Below, piece after piece: positions 49,821-58,586 of a stretch of 64,000 bases of DNA. Source of the DNA: Ideonella_A sakaiensis_A (GTDB lineage Bacteria; Pseudomonadota; Gammaproteobacteria; Burkholderiales; Burkholderiaceae_C). A model generated the notes under the pieces. That model was not told the origin of the DNA and did no database searches. It saw nothing but the letters and a program-made list of their open reading frames with translations. The stretch covers positions 4,216,001 through 4,280,000 of the forward strand of contig NZ_CP182947.1 of the NCBI RefSeq assembly GCF_048320135.1. The letters run 5' to 3'. The translations under genes were made by a program, and so were the position numbers. How positions within the stretch are numbered: position 1 is the stretch's first letter; every line of letters begins with the position of its first letter.

Positions 49821-51737
49821 TCACGCCGTGGCGCAGCCCGGCACATCGCGGCCCGCCGGCGCGCACAGCGCGGCGTCGAACCAGATCTCGAACACATCGT
49901 TGGCTGGCCGGATGTCGCGCAGGTTGCGCAGCACGGCCGGCATGCCGGCGAGTTTGCCGAGCTCTTGCTGGCACCAGCGGGCCATTGCCGGGTCGCTGCC
50001 GCCGTGGCTGCGCACTTCGGGCCGCGAAGGCGCCCGGTCGGTGCCGACCGTCTCGATCGGTGCGGTCGCATAACCGGCGGCCTCGAACTGGCGCACCAGT
50101 TCCTCGGCCAGCGGCGCCTGGCGCGGGTTGGCAATCTGCACGAATACCGCCGGCCGCGCGCCATCGGCCTTGCGCAGTGTCGCTGCGAGGGTCTCGGCAG
50201 CACCGCTTGGTGCGGTTTCAGGGCTTTTTGCCAGCGCACGTTGCAATGCGCCGATCGCCTTTCGCTCGGATGACACGACCGCGGGCGTCGCGGTGGTGAC
50301 AAGTTGAAGGGTCGCGGCAAGCCCGTCGCGGAAGTTTGCGTCCGGGGTGGCCAGACCGGCGGTCGCCGCCGCGAGTGCCGCGGGCAGCGTTTCGGCCGCC
50401 AGCTGCGGATTGCCGGCCAGCATCGAGCGGGCGCCGAGCCGGCTGTCGCGGTCGGCGGCGAACAGTGCGTTCGCTTCGGCCTGCGCACGCTGCGCAAGTG
50501 ACGGCTCGGCGGCGATGCGCGGGACCGGCGATGGTGCTGCTGTCGGTAGTGCAGCGACCGCCTTTGACGCTGGTTTTGGCGTGGGTGACGGTGCCGAGGG
50601 CTTGCCCCCGCTGTTCCCGCCAGCGCCGCCGAACAGCTTGCCGAGACCGGCACCCAACCCGACCATCGGCGACGCCGGCGGGGGAGCTTTTGCGGTGGGG
50701 CTTGCCGTTGGCCGCGTTGCCATCGACGGGCGGTTGCTTTCGATCAGTACCGGAGCCGGCTCCGGACTTGCCGCGAGCGCCGCAACCAATTGCGCGTCGG
50801 TGCTGCGTGCCAGCGGCGCCGGTTCGCTGGCACCGAGCCAGGCGATCTGCTCTTCGGCAACCGCGCGCTGGCCGCGACCGAGTGCGGTCAACTGCAGCGA
50901 GCGCCTGAAGCGCTCGAGCGCGTCTTCGCGCAGGCCGGCCAGTTGCGCCGGCGACGGTTTCGGCTGCTGGCGCTCCATCAGCGCAACGGTCAGGTGGCCC
51001 CAGTAGAAGAATGCCTCGGCCAGCGTCGGATCGTTGACGGTCGCCAGCCGGTACTCGAGTTCGGCCTGCTTCAGGTCCGGCGGCTCGGCCTCGAAATGGT
51101 GGGCGAATGCGCGCTCGAGGTGGGACAGCGCAATCCGCTGCTGTTCACGCCTGCGCGCCAGTTCGCGCTCGCGCCGTGCATCGGCGACGAACATCCAGCC
51201 GATGCCGCCAGCGGCAGCAACACCGGCGACGCCGAAGCCGAGCACCCAGCGCCGCTGCAGACGGCGGCGCGTCAGTGGATCGACCGTGGCGCGGCGGCGC
51301 AGGCGGGCCGCTGGCAACGCTCCGCCATCGCTGCCGGTGGGTGCGGCCTGCTGGATGGCTTCGCGAATCTGCGCGAGCAGTTCGGCCATTGCCTCGTCGT
51401 CCGGATCGCCGTTCCAATCGAGCAGGTCGAGTGTGTGCAGCGTGCCGAAACCGAGCGGCAGCGGCACATCGGCAATGCGCACCGGCAGCAGCTTGCGCTG
51501 GTCGCGCGCGCGGCTGGCTTCGTCGCGAACGAAGTCGGATTGCACCGAGGTATGCGACCACAACACGATGACCAGCGGTGCGGCGATCAGATGGCGTTCG
51601 ATCTCGGCGGCAAAGTCGCCGCCGCCGGTCAGCTCGCGGTCCCACCAGACGGCTAGGCCGGCAGCTTCCAGCGCGACCGCAAGCGCATGGGCGGTATCGC
51701 GGTCGTCGCGCGAATAGCTGATGAAGATCTCAGCCAT
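49821..51737 (-). CDS. TIR-domain membrane protein with TPR-like and Pro/Ala-rich regions
   Basis: The 638-residue protein starts with a TIR domain (1-130): MAEIFISYSRDDRDTAHALA, GLAVWWDRELTGGGDFAAEI, VIVLWSHTSVQSDFVRDEAS and KLLPVRIADVPLPLGF. Glu73 in SDFVRDE sits where NAD-cleaving TIRs carry their catalytic Glu. A single membrane segment follows (WVLGFGVAGVAAAGGIGWMF, about 165-185), then an alpha-helical TPR-like region (HLERAFAHHFEAEPPDLKQA, LEYRLATVNDPTLAEAFFYW), a long Ala/Pro linker and a C-terminal alpha/beta domain (ELVRQFEAAGYATAPIETVG, MARWCQQELGKLAGMP). Start at 51737 begins the TIR fold. The topology puts TIR in the cytoplasm and the C-terminal domain outside. Function unknown. 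Confidence 0.88.
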   Translation of the reverse strand: MAEIFISYSRDDRDTAHALAVALEAAGLAVWWDRELTGGGDFAAEIERHLIAAPLVIVLWSHTSVQSDFVRDEASRARDQRKLLPVRIADVPLPLGFGTLHTLDLLDWNGDPDDEAMAELLAQIREAIQQAAPTGSDGGALPAARLRRRATVDPLTRRRLQRRWVLGFGVAGVAAAGGIGWMFVADARRERELARRREQQRIALSHLERAFAHHFEAEPPDLKQAELEYRLATVNDPTLAEAFFYWGHLTVALMERQQPKPSPAQLAGLREDALERFRRSLQLTALGRGQRAVAEEQIAWLGASEPAPLARSTDAQLVAALAASPEPAPVLIESNRPSMATRPTASPTAKAPPPASPMVGLGAGLGKLFGGAGGNSGGKPSAPSPTPKPASKAVAALPTAAPSPVPRIAAEPSLAQRAQAEANALFAADRDSRLGARSMLAGNPQLAAETLPAALAAATAGLATPDANFRDGLAATLQLVTTATPAVVSSERKAIGALQRALAKSPETAPSGAAETLAATLRKADGARPAVFVQIANPRQAPLAEELVRQFEAAGYATAPIETVGTDRAPSRPEVRSHGGSDPAMARWCQQELGKLAGMPAVLRNLRDIRPANDVFEIWFDAALCAPAGRDVPGCATA

Positions 51738-52035
51738 CGGCACATCTTGAGGCTTGCAGTCGTGTCGGGCAGGGCATCGTTGTGTCACGAGCCGGTTGGC
51801 ACTCGTCGGCGCAGCGTACGCCGTCGGCGCGATGTTGCACTCCCTAACAGGCGCAATGGTGCCCGAACCCCCGCGATCGACACCTCCGATCGCCCACGAA
51901 CTGGCGGGCTGACATTTCGGTATCGAGAAAACCGCGCCCGATCATCGGCGGGAGATCGGTGTCGATCCGGGCGGCAACAAGGTCATCAGCGAGGGACGCA
52001 ACGCTGATATGCTGCTGCAATGCGTCAGCGACGCG
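51738..52035. other. Intergenic stretch upstream of the TIR gene
   Basis: No gene seen. It should hold the promoter of the minus-strand TIR gene. Confidence 0.4.
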
Positions 52036-52075
52036 AAAAACGCCGCCGACAAGCGCTGACGCGCTTGCCGGCGTT
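52036..52075 (-). terminator. Rho-independent terminator of the doxX-like gene
   Basis: Read on the minus strand, AACGCCGGCAAGCGC folds back on GCGCTTGTCGGCGGCGTT around GTCA with one bulge, followed by TTTTT. It lies 12 bases behind the doxX-like stop. Confidence 0.85.
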
Positions 52076-52087
52076 GCCATTGCCGCG

Positions 52088-52513
52088 TCAGGCGCGGGCG
52101 AGTGCCGCGTTGCCGCTGCGGTCGAACGCCACCGTGCCGGCACCGACTGCGGCGAGCAGGAACAGGCCACCGGCGACGGCCATGTTCTTCATGAACAGCA
52201 ATTGCTGAACCATCTGCTGCTCGGCAGGCACGGCCCAAAACTGGTGGAACAGCGCGCTGGCAGCAATCGTGAACAGGCCGAGTGCCAGTGCCGCCCAGCG
52301 GGCCTGGAAGCCGACGATGATCGCCAGGCCGCCGAGCAGTTCGAGCAGGCCGACGATCACCGCGAGCGCCGAGGCAAACGGCAGGCCGCCGCTGGCGATA
52401 TAGCCGGCGGTGCCCTCGAGGTTGCCGAGTTTGCCGAAGCCGGCGATCACGAACATCACGGCCAGCATCACGCGGGCCAGCAGCAGCAACGGGGTCTTCA
52501 ACGAATCGAGCAT
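52088..52513 (-). CDS. DoxX-family membrane protein
   Basis: The 141-residue protein has four membrane helices with DoxX motifs: LLARVMLAVMFVIAGFGKLG, GLPFASALAVIVGLLELLGG, LAIIVGFQARWAALALGLF, FMKNMAVAGGLFLLAAVGAG. These small quinol-oxidase-subunit-like or oxidoreductase-associated proteins occur widely. Start at 52513 because GGAG stands seven bases ahead; Met 52525 is an alternative. Single-gene unit with its own terminator. Confidence 0.92.
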   Translation of the reverse strand: MLDSLKTPLLLLARVMLAVMFVIAGFGKLGNLEGTAGYIASGGLPFASALAVIVGLLELLGGLAIIVGFQARWAALALGLFTIAASALFHQFWAVPAEQQMVQQLLFMKNMAVAGGLFLLAAVGAGTVAFDRSGNAALARA

Positions 52514-52678
52514 GGGTTTCTCCATCAACTGGTTCGGCGGCGTCGGGACCATCCCGTCGTTTGCCGATGACCAGAGCTTAGGGAGCGAACCCGCCGGCAG
52601 GCTTGAAAGCGGCGCGGTGGCACCGTTCAATAAATTTGATGGCCGGGCGCGCATCTGACTGCCTCCCTGGCGGCGGAT

Positions 52679-53590
52679 TCAGGCCGCGTGGCGGCAGACG
52701 CGGAAGCCGATATTGCTCGCCGAAGTCTCGGTGGTATTCGCACTTCGTGCGGCGACCCGGTAACGCCGGCAATAGGAGTCGTGACAGAGAAACGAGCCAC
52801 CGCGCAACGGGCGCTGGCCATCGGGCAACGCGTCGATGCACCACTCCCAGACATTGCCGCAGACGTTGAACAGGCCGAAGCCGTTTGCCTCGCCGGCATC
52901 GGCAGCAACCGGGCCGGGTTGCCAGCCGGGCAGTGGCGCACCGGGAAAATCGCCGCGAAAGATGTTGCAGCGTGGCACGCCAGACGCACCGAGCAATTCG
53001 TCGCCCCACGCAAAGGCCCGCCCTTCAAGACCGCCCCGTGCAGCGCGTTCCCATTCGGCCTCGCTCGGCAGCCGGCAGCCGGCCCAGTCGCAATAGGCGA
53101 GGGCATCGTTCCACGAGACATGGACGACCGGATGGTCGGGCCGGGTCAGCACCTGAGACCCCGGCCCTTCGGGGCGCTGCCAGCAGGCATGGTCGACCTG
53201 ACGCCACCATGGCAGCCCATACACCGCCGGCCAGCGGCCAGGCTCCGGCAATTGATGAAGAAAAACGAACGAGCTGCCGCAGCGCTCGGCATCGGTGATG
53301 TGCTGCGTTGCGCGGACAAACGCGCCGAACTCGGCATTGGTGACGGTGGTCGCGCCGATTGCGAAGGCCGGCAGCGTGACGCGGCGCGCCGGCCCTTCAC
53401 CATCGCCGGGGATCGCGTCGGGGCCATCGTTGCCCATCAGAAAACTGCCGGCAGGGATCTCGCGCCAGCGATCAGCTTTCGCCACCTCGGCGTTGCGAGC
53501 GGTCGTGGGCTGACTCGGCGGCGATGCCGGCGCGGCCACCCGATCACCGGTTGCCGCGGCGCTCGGCGTGCAGCAGCGCCCGCTGGTCAT
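52679..53590 (-). CDS. Formylglycine-generating enzyme (sulfatase-activating)
   Basis: The 303-residue protein is a canonical FGE: IPAGSFLMGNDGPDAIPGDG, HPVVHVSWNDALAYCDWAGC, RLPSEAEWERAARGG, GLFNVCGNVWEWCIDALP and the active block RGGSFLCHDSYCRRYRVAAR with Cys269 and Cys274, then TSASNIGFRVC. It oxidises the Cys of the sulfatase CxPxR motif to C-alpha-formylglycine in a copper- and O2-dependent reaction. It is 13 bases behind the sulfatase gene and its only obvious client. No export signal, so it modifies nascent cytoplasmic sulfatase. Start at 53590 avoids overlap with the sulfatase frame. Confidence 0.95.
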   Translation of the reverse strand: MTSGRCCTPSAAATGDRVAAPASPPSQPTTARNAEVAKADRWREIPAGSFLMGNDGPDAIPGDGEGPARRVTLPAFAIGATTVTNAEFGAFVRATQHITDAERCGSSFVFLHQLPEPGRWPAVYGLPWWRQVDHACWQRPEGPGSQVLTRPDHPVVHVSWNDALAYCDWAGCRLPSEAEWERAARGGLEGRAFAWGDELLGASGVPRCNIFRGDFPGAPLPGWQPGPVAADAGEANGFGLFNVCGNVWEWCIDALPDGQRPLRGGSFLCHDSYCRRYRVAARSANTTETSASNIGFRVCRHAA

Positions 53591-53603
53591 TGCCTTGCCC
53601 GGA

Positions 53604-55238
53604 TCAGTCCTTTTCCCAGAACGCCCGCGTGACACCCTGGCTGCGCATCAATTCGACGATCTTCTCGCGCGGAATCACGCCGCAGCGCTCGGCCCAGGCC
53701 TCGTATTGCGCGGCCATTTCGGCAACGCGTTGCGGATGTTCGGTGGCGAGGTCGAGCAATTCGGTGCGGTCGGCGTCCATGTCGTACAGCTCCCACGGCT
53801 GCGGATAACGCTTGACCAGTTTCCACTTGCCGATGCGCACCGCGGCATTGCCTTCATGCTCCCAGAACATCGGTCCGCGTTCGATCGCATCGCCGCCGAA
53901 GGTCGGGCGCAGCGACTGCCCCTCGAGTGGCTCGATGGTCTGGCCGTTCAATTCGCGTGGATAAGGTGTTGCGGTGACATCGAGGATGGTCGCCATGATG
54001 TCGGGCAGATAACCCGGCGCATGGCGGATCGCGCCACGGTCGCGGATGCCGGCCGGCCAGTGCACGATCAGCGGCGTCGAGATGCCGCCTTCGTGGATCC
54101 AGTGCTTGTAGAGCCGGAACGGCGTATTCGACAGGTTGGCCCAGGCGGTGCCGTAGCTCTGGTAGGTATTTTCCGGGCCCGGCATGCGGCTGGTGTCGTT
54201 GCCGAAATGGACCGCCTCGCCGCTGCGCGTCTGGCGGCGCGCGATCATCAGCTTGTCGACCAGTTCGTCAACCGTCACGTCTTCCGGGATGTCCTCGGCA
54301 CAGGCACCGTTGTCGGCGAGGAAGATCAGCAGCGTATTGTCGAGCTGGCCGTTGCGCTCGAGCGCCGCGACGATGCGCGCAATGCCCTGGTCCATGCGGT
54401 CGATCTGCGCCGCATAAACCTCCATGCAGCGCAATGTCCAGGCGCGGAACTGTTCATCGGCCTCGGCCTCGGTCCACGGCGGTTGCGTCGGATCGCGCTC
54501 GGTCAGCTTCCAGTGGTCCATCAGGATGCCGGATGCAACGAGTTTTTCCAGCCGCTGCTCGCGCAACGCATCCCAGCCCTGGTCGAAACGGCCCTTGTAT
54601 TTCGCGATATCTTCCTCGTGCGCATGCAGCGGCCAGTGCGGTGCGGTGTAGGCGACATAGGTGAAGAACGGTTGCTCCGGCGACGACTGGTGGTGCTGAT
54701 CGATATAGGCCACCGCCTGGTCGCTGATCGCATCGGTATAGAAGAAGCCGTCGGCATGGGCTTCGTGCTCGACGTTGTCGTTGCCGCGGGTCAGCGTATT
54801 CGGATCGTAGAAACTGCCGGCGCCGATGATGGTGCCGTAGAACTCGTCGAAGCCGCGCTGCAGCGGCCAGGTGTCGGTCGGCTTGGTCAGGCTCGACGCG
54901 ACATGCCATTTGCCGCTCATGTAGGTCTTGTAGCCATTGGCCTTCAGCGCCTGCGGAATCGTCACGCAGCGGTGGTTCAAGTTGCCGGCGTAGCCTTCCG
55001 GGCCGGAGTCGTAGGTCAGGATGCCGACGCCGGTCTGGTGCGGATGCAGGCCGGTCAGCATCGATGCACGCGACGGGCTGCAGCGCGCGGTGTTGTAGAA
55101 CTGGCTGTAGCGCAGGCCGTTCGCAGCCAGTCGATCGAGCGCCGGCGTCTCGACTTCGCCGCCGTAGCAGCCGATGTCGGAAAAGCCCATGTCGTCGTTC
55201 AGGATCAGCACGACATTCGGTTTGGTCGTCGTTGTCAT
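53604..55238 (-). CDS. Type I sulfatase (arylsulfatase-like)
   Basis: The 544-residue enzyme begins TTTTKPNVVLILNDDMGFSD with metal-binding Asp15/Asp16, then CSPSRASMLTG with Cys53 as the formylglycine precursor (CxPxR), GKWHV and HWPLHAHEEDIAKYKG further on, and a long C-terminal domain (GPMFWEHEGNAAVRIGKWKL). It hydrolyses a sulfate ester with Ca2+. No signal peptide is visible, so it should act in the cytoplasm on an imported ester. It sits between the FGE and the ABC ATPase genes. Substrate not deducible: the family covers aryl, alkyl and carbohydrate sulfates. Confidence 0.95.
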   Translation of the reverse strand: MTTTTKPNVVLILNDDMGFSDIGCYGGEVETPALDRLAANGLRYSQFYNTARCSPSRASMLTGLHPHQTGVGILTYDSGPEGYAGNLNHRCVTIPQALKANGYKTYMSGKWHVASSLTKPTDTWPLQRGFDEFYGTIIGAGSFYDPNTLTRGNDNVEHEAHADGFFYTDAISDQAVAYIDQHHQSSPEQPFFTYVAYTAPHWPLHAHEEDIAKYKGRFDQGWDALREQRLEKLVASGILMDHWKLTERDPTQPPWTEAEADEQFRAWTLRCMEVYAAQIDRMDQGIARIVAALERNGQLDNTLLIFLADNGACAEDIPEDVTVDELVDKLMIARRQTRSGEAVHFGNDTSRMPGPENTYQSYGTAWANLSNTPFRLYKHWIHEGGISTPLIVHWPAGIRDRGAIRHAPGYLPDIMATILDVTATPYPRELNGQTIEPLEGQSLRPTFGGDAIERGPMFWEHEGNAAVRIGKWKLVKRYPQPWELYDMDADRTELLDLATEHPQRVAEMAAQYEAWAERCGVIPREKIVELMRSQGVTRAFWEKD

Positions 55239-55272
55239 GGTCGTCAGGATGTGAAGAGGAAGGGCGCGGGTC

Positions 55273-56394
55273 TCAGAGTCGGGCCCCGCTGGTCGGATCG
55301 AACAGGTGGGCGGCGCCGGGCTCGAAGCCGAGCTGCACCGCATCACCTTCGCGGACCGGTGGCAGGCGGTCGCTTTTCAGTTTCAGCAAGCGCTCGCCGG
55401 CGATGAAGCTGACGATGCTGCTGTCGCCGAGGTCCTCGATGCGTTCGACCTTGGCCGGCAGGCCGCCGGCAGCGACGATGCGCAGGTCGCCCGGGCGCAC
55501 GCCGAGCATCACGTCGCGCGGCGCCGCATCGCTTGCCTGCGGCGCAGCGACCGGCAGCAGCGCATCGCCGATGCGCACGCTGCCGCTCTGCAGTTTGCCC
55601 GGCAGCAGGTTCATCGGCGGCGTGCCGATGAAGGCGGCGACCGCCATCGTCTTCGGCTTCGAATAGATCTCGCGCGGCGAGCCGATCTGCACGATGCGGC
55701 CTTCGATGAAGACCGCGACGCGGTCGGCGAGCGTCATCGCCTCTTCCTGGTCGTGAGTCACATACACCGTCGTTGCGCCGAGCGAGCGCTGCAGCCGGTG
55801 CAGTTCGAGCCGGGTCTCGAGGCGCAGCTTGGCGTCGAGGTTCGACAGCGGCTCGTCGAGCAGGAACAGTTTCGGATGACGGACGATCGCGCGTGCCAGT
55901 GCGCAGCGCTGCTGCTGTCCGCCCGACAGCTGGCCCGGCGTGCGCGCGAGCAGGTGGCCGATATCGACCTTGGCTGCTGCATCGGCGACCGCGCGTTCGA
56001 TCTCGTCGGCCGGCGTGCCGACCATCTTCAGCGGAAAGCCGATATTCTGCGCGACCGTCATGTGCGGATACAGCGCATAACTCTGGAACACCATCGCGAC
56101 ATCGCGCTCGCCAGGCTCCTTTGCGGTGACGTCGTCGCCATCCATCAGCACCCGGCCTTCGCTGACCGTCTCGAGCCCGGCCAGGATGCGCAACGTCGTC
56201 GTCTTGCCGGAGCCGGATGGGCCGAGCAGCACGAAAAATTCGCCGGGCCGGATCTCGAGGTCGACGCCGTGCAGCACCGTCGTCGGGCCATGGCGCTTGA
56301 CGACGCCTTCGAGCCGCACGCTGCCGCTGCCGCCACCTGCTGCCGCCGCAGTGTCTGCTTGCGGGCGCACTGCCGTTGCCTCCACTGAAGCCAT
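55273..56394 (-). CDS. ABC transporter ATP-binding protein, MalK/UgpC type
   Basis: The 373-residue ATPase shows Walker A LLGPSGSGKTTTLRIL, Q-loop VFQSYALYPHM, signature QLSGGQQQRCALARAI, Walker B LFLLDEPLSNLD and the H-loop VYVTHDQEEAM, followed by a C-terminal TOBE/OB regulatory domain (MLGVRPGDLRIV, RIEDLGDSSIVSFIAGERLL). This is the CUT1 carbohydrate-type layout. It overlaps the upstream permease stop by one base (TGATG), so the whole set is one operon. Confidence 0.95.
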   Translation of the reverse strand: MASVEATAVRPQADTAAAAGGGSGSVRLEGVVKRHGPTTVLHGVDLEIRPGEFFVLLGPSGSGKTTTLRILAGLETVSEGRVLMDGDDVTAKEPGERDVAMVFQSYALYPHMTVAQNIGFPLKMVGTPADEIERAVADAAAKVDIGHLLARTPGQLSGGQQQRCALARAIVRHPKLFLLDEPLSNLDAKLRLETRLELHRLQRSLGATTVYVTHDQEEAMTLADRVAVFIEGRIVQIGSPREIYSKPKTMAVAAFIGTPPMNLLPGKLQSGSVRIGDALLPVAAPQASDAAPRDVMLGVRPGDLRIVAAGGLPAKVERIEDLGDSSIVSFIAGERLLKLKSDRLPPVREGDAVQLGFEPGAAHLFDPTSGARL

Positions 56395-57263
56395 CACCGA
56401 CGTCCCCCACCCTTGACTGCACCCACGGTCAGACCTTTCACGATGTGTCGCTGCGCAAAGATGCCGATCAGGATCACCGGCGCCATTGCGAGCATGGCCC
56501 CGGCCGCCAGCCGCGCCCACTGCGTCTGTTCGACCGAGATGAAATTGAACATCGCAACCGTCACCGGCCGCACACGGTTGCCGCCGAGCACGACGGCGAA
56601 CAGGAATTCATTCCAGGCATTGAGGAAGACGAAGATCGTTGTCACCGCGATGCCGCCGCGCACCTGCGGCAGGATCACATGCCACAGCGTGCGGAAGCGC
56701 CCGGCCCGGTCGAGCAGCGCCGCTTCTTCCATCTCGAACGGCACATCCTCGAAATACGAGACCATCAGCCAGATCGCGAACGGCATCGAAAACGTCAGGT
56801 AGATCAGCGTCAAGCCGGTATAGGTATCGAGCCCGCCGACCTGTTGCAGCACCAGGTAATACGGAATGATCAGCCCGACCGGCGGCAGCATCTGCGTTGC
56901 CAGCACATAAAAGCCCGACGCGCGCTTCGCCGGATAACGCAGCCGCGCCAGCGCATAGGCCGCCGGCACCGCGAACAGCATCGTCAGCGCGGTCGCCAGC
57001 GTCGACACCACCATGCTCGACCACAGGTTCGGCACGATCGATGAGGCGCCGAAAATCACCTCGCGGTAGTTGTCGAGCGTCGGCGTGAACAGGAACTTCG
57101 GCGGATACGCGAGCACGTCGCGCTCGGTCTTGAACGAGGTCATCAAACCCCAGATCACTGGAAATGCCCAGACCGACAAGCCGAAGCCGGCGACGGCCGC
57201 GAGCGCGAGGCGCCGGAATGCGGCGCGTGGGTTGTATGCGGGAGCGTGGTGTGCGGCTGTCAT
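56394..57263 (-). CDS. ABC transporter permease, MalG type
   Basis: A 289-residue CUT1 permease with six membrane helices and the EAA loop MEEAALLDRAGRFRTLWHVI followed by LPQVRGGI. It pairs with the MalF-type permease at 57.6-58.5 kb. Start at 57263 (MTAAHHAPAY) precedes the first helix; the upstream frame to 57350 runs into the repeat region. The 315-base gap to the partner permease is unusual for this gene family, which normally has the two genes adjoining. Confidence 0.94.
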   Translation of the reverse strand: MTAAHHAPAYNPRAAFRRLALAAVAGFGLSVWAFPVIWGLMTSFKTERDVLAYPPKFLFTPTLDNYREVIFGASSIVPNLWSSMVVSTLATALTMLFAVPAAYALARLRYPAKRASGFYVLATQMLPPVGLIIPYYLVLQQVGGLDTYTGLTLIYLTFSMPFAIWLMVSYFEDVPFEMEEAALLDRAGRFRTLWHVILPQVRGGIAVTTIFVFLNAWNEFLFAVVLGGNRVRPVTVAMFNFISVEQTQWARLAAGAMLAMAPVILIGIFAQRHIVKGLTVGAVKGGGRR

Positions 57264-57353
57264 GTCATCGTCCGCAATTCGTTGCTGCTGTTGATGTACC
57301 GGTCCCACCATTCGAACTGAAGCGGCCAGTGGCTTCGCAGGTCGGAGCAAATC

Positions 57354-57564
57354 TTGTGGGAGGGGCTTCAGCCCCGATTCGGGCTATGTCATTCGCAGCT
57401 CCGTTACCTCCGTCAGATGGCCGCCCAACGCCCTCGTTGGTGTCACCCAGTTTTTCGACGATCCGTGCGATCGTTGCCACGGCCGGGTGCCGCCTGCCGC
57501 GCCGCTCGGTCAAGGCCTCAGCCCAGGCAATGAGCCCGAATCGGGGCTGAAGCCCCTCCCACAA
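57354..57564. repeat. REP-like inverted repeat pair inside the ABC operon
   Basis: Two identical 32-base units face each other, 57354-57385 and 57533-57564. Each contains GGGGCTTCAGCCCC, a perfect short hairpin, within TTGTGGGAGG...GATTCGGGCT. Palindromic units of this type (GTGGGAGxGGCTTCAGCC) are dispersed REP elements of proteobacterial genomes, often arranged as inverted pairs (REPINs). The 147-base interior has no gene. It separates the two permease genes and could cause mRNA processing or attenuation between them. Confidence 0.8.
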
Positions 57565-57578
57565 AAAGATGGCTCGCA

Positions 57579-58478
57579 TCACCGCGCCTTCCTCAACCTG
57601 AACATCAGCCATGAGATCGCCATCGTGATGCCGAGCAGCACCATCGCGAGCGACGCACCGTAGCCGAGGTTCAGCTCGGTGAACGAGGTGCGGTAGGCAT
57701 AGAGGTTCAGGATCTCGGTCGCGGAGCCCGGGCCGCCGCCGGTGGCCGCGAAGATCGCCGCGAAGGCCGACAGCGCGGTCATCATGCGCAGGATCACGAC
57801 CATCACGACGGCCGGCCGGATCAGCGGCAGCGTGATGTAGCGGAAGCGTTGCCAGGCGCCGGCGCGGTCGAGGCGGGCAGCTTCGTAGACATCGGGCGGC
57901 AGTGTCGACAGCGTGGCCAGCAGCACCAGGAAGGCGAACGGTGTCCACTGCCAGGTGTGGATCGCGATCACCGAGATCAATGCCAGTTGCGGGTCGCCGA
58001 GCCAGTTGTGGCTGCCGAGGCCGAGCGCGCGGGTGACGAGGTCGACCAGGCCGAATTCGGGCGCCAGCACCAGCGTGCGCCAGAACAGGCCGACGACGAC
58101 CGGCGCCAGCACGATCGGCAGGATCGCGGCGATGCGCAGCAGGCCTTGCCCCTTCGGAATCTGCAGCACCAGCAGCGCCAGTGACAGGCCGATGACGACC
58201 TGCAGCACGACGGTCGAGCCGGTATAGATCGCCGTCAGCCACAGCGAATTCCAGAACCGAGGATCGCTGCCCATGCGGGCGTAGTTGTCGAGCCCGGCAA
58301 AACCGGACAACCACGGCATGCCGAGGTCGAGCCGGTGCATGCTGTTCCACGCCAGGTAGACCAGCGGCGCGGTCGTTGTCAGCACCAGCACCAGCAGCGC
58401 CGGCACCAGCAGCGTCAGCGCAAAGCGCCGCTCGCGTGCTTCCAGCGACGGAGCGACACCACCCATGGTCTTGTTCAT
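57579..58478 (-). CDS. ABC transporter permease, MalF type
   Basis: The 299-residue permease has six membrane helices (LLVPALLVLVLTTTAPLVYL first) and the EAA loop VYEAARLDRAGAWQRFRYIT followed by LPLIRPAV. It is the first permease in the operon, 108 bases downstream of the solute-binding protein gene. Together with the MalG-type permease it forms the channel of a carbohydrate-class importer. Confidence 0.94.
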   Translation of the reverse strand: MNKTMGGVAPSLEARERRFALTLLVPALLVLVLTTTAPLVYLAWNSMHRLDLGMPWLSGFAGLDNYARMGSDPRFWNSLWLTAIYTGSTVVLQVVIGLSLALLVLQIPKGQGLLRIAAILPIVLAPVVVGLFWRTLVLAPEFGLVDLVTRALGLGSHNWLGDPQLALISVIAIHTWQWTPFAFLVLLATLSTLPPDVYEAARLDRAGAWQRFRYITLPLIRPAVVMVVILRMMTALSAFAAIFAATGGGPGSATEILNLYAYRTSFTELNLGYGASLAMVLLGITMAISWLMFRLRKAR

Positions 58479-58586
58479 CGATTGCGAATGTGATCTGGCA
58501 GGCCGCGCGAAACCGGCGCCGGCGGCCCGCTGCGGCTACCGCTGACGGCGCGCCGGCCGCGATGGGCGCGCCTCAGCGGCGCAAGG

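Noticed and set aside
53568..55406. A 612-codon plus-strand frame opposite the sulfatase
   Set aside because: The sulfatase frame carries CSPSR and metal ligands; the antisense frame has nothing recognisable.
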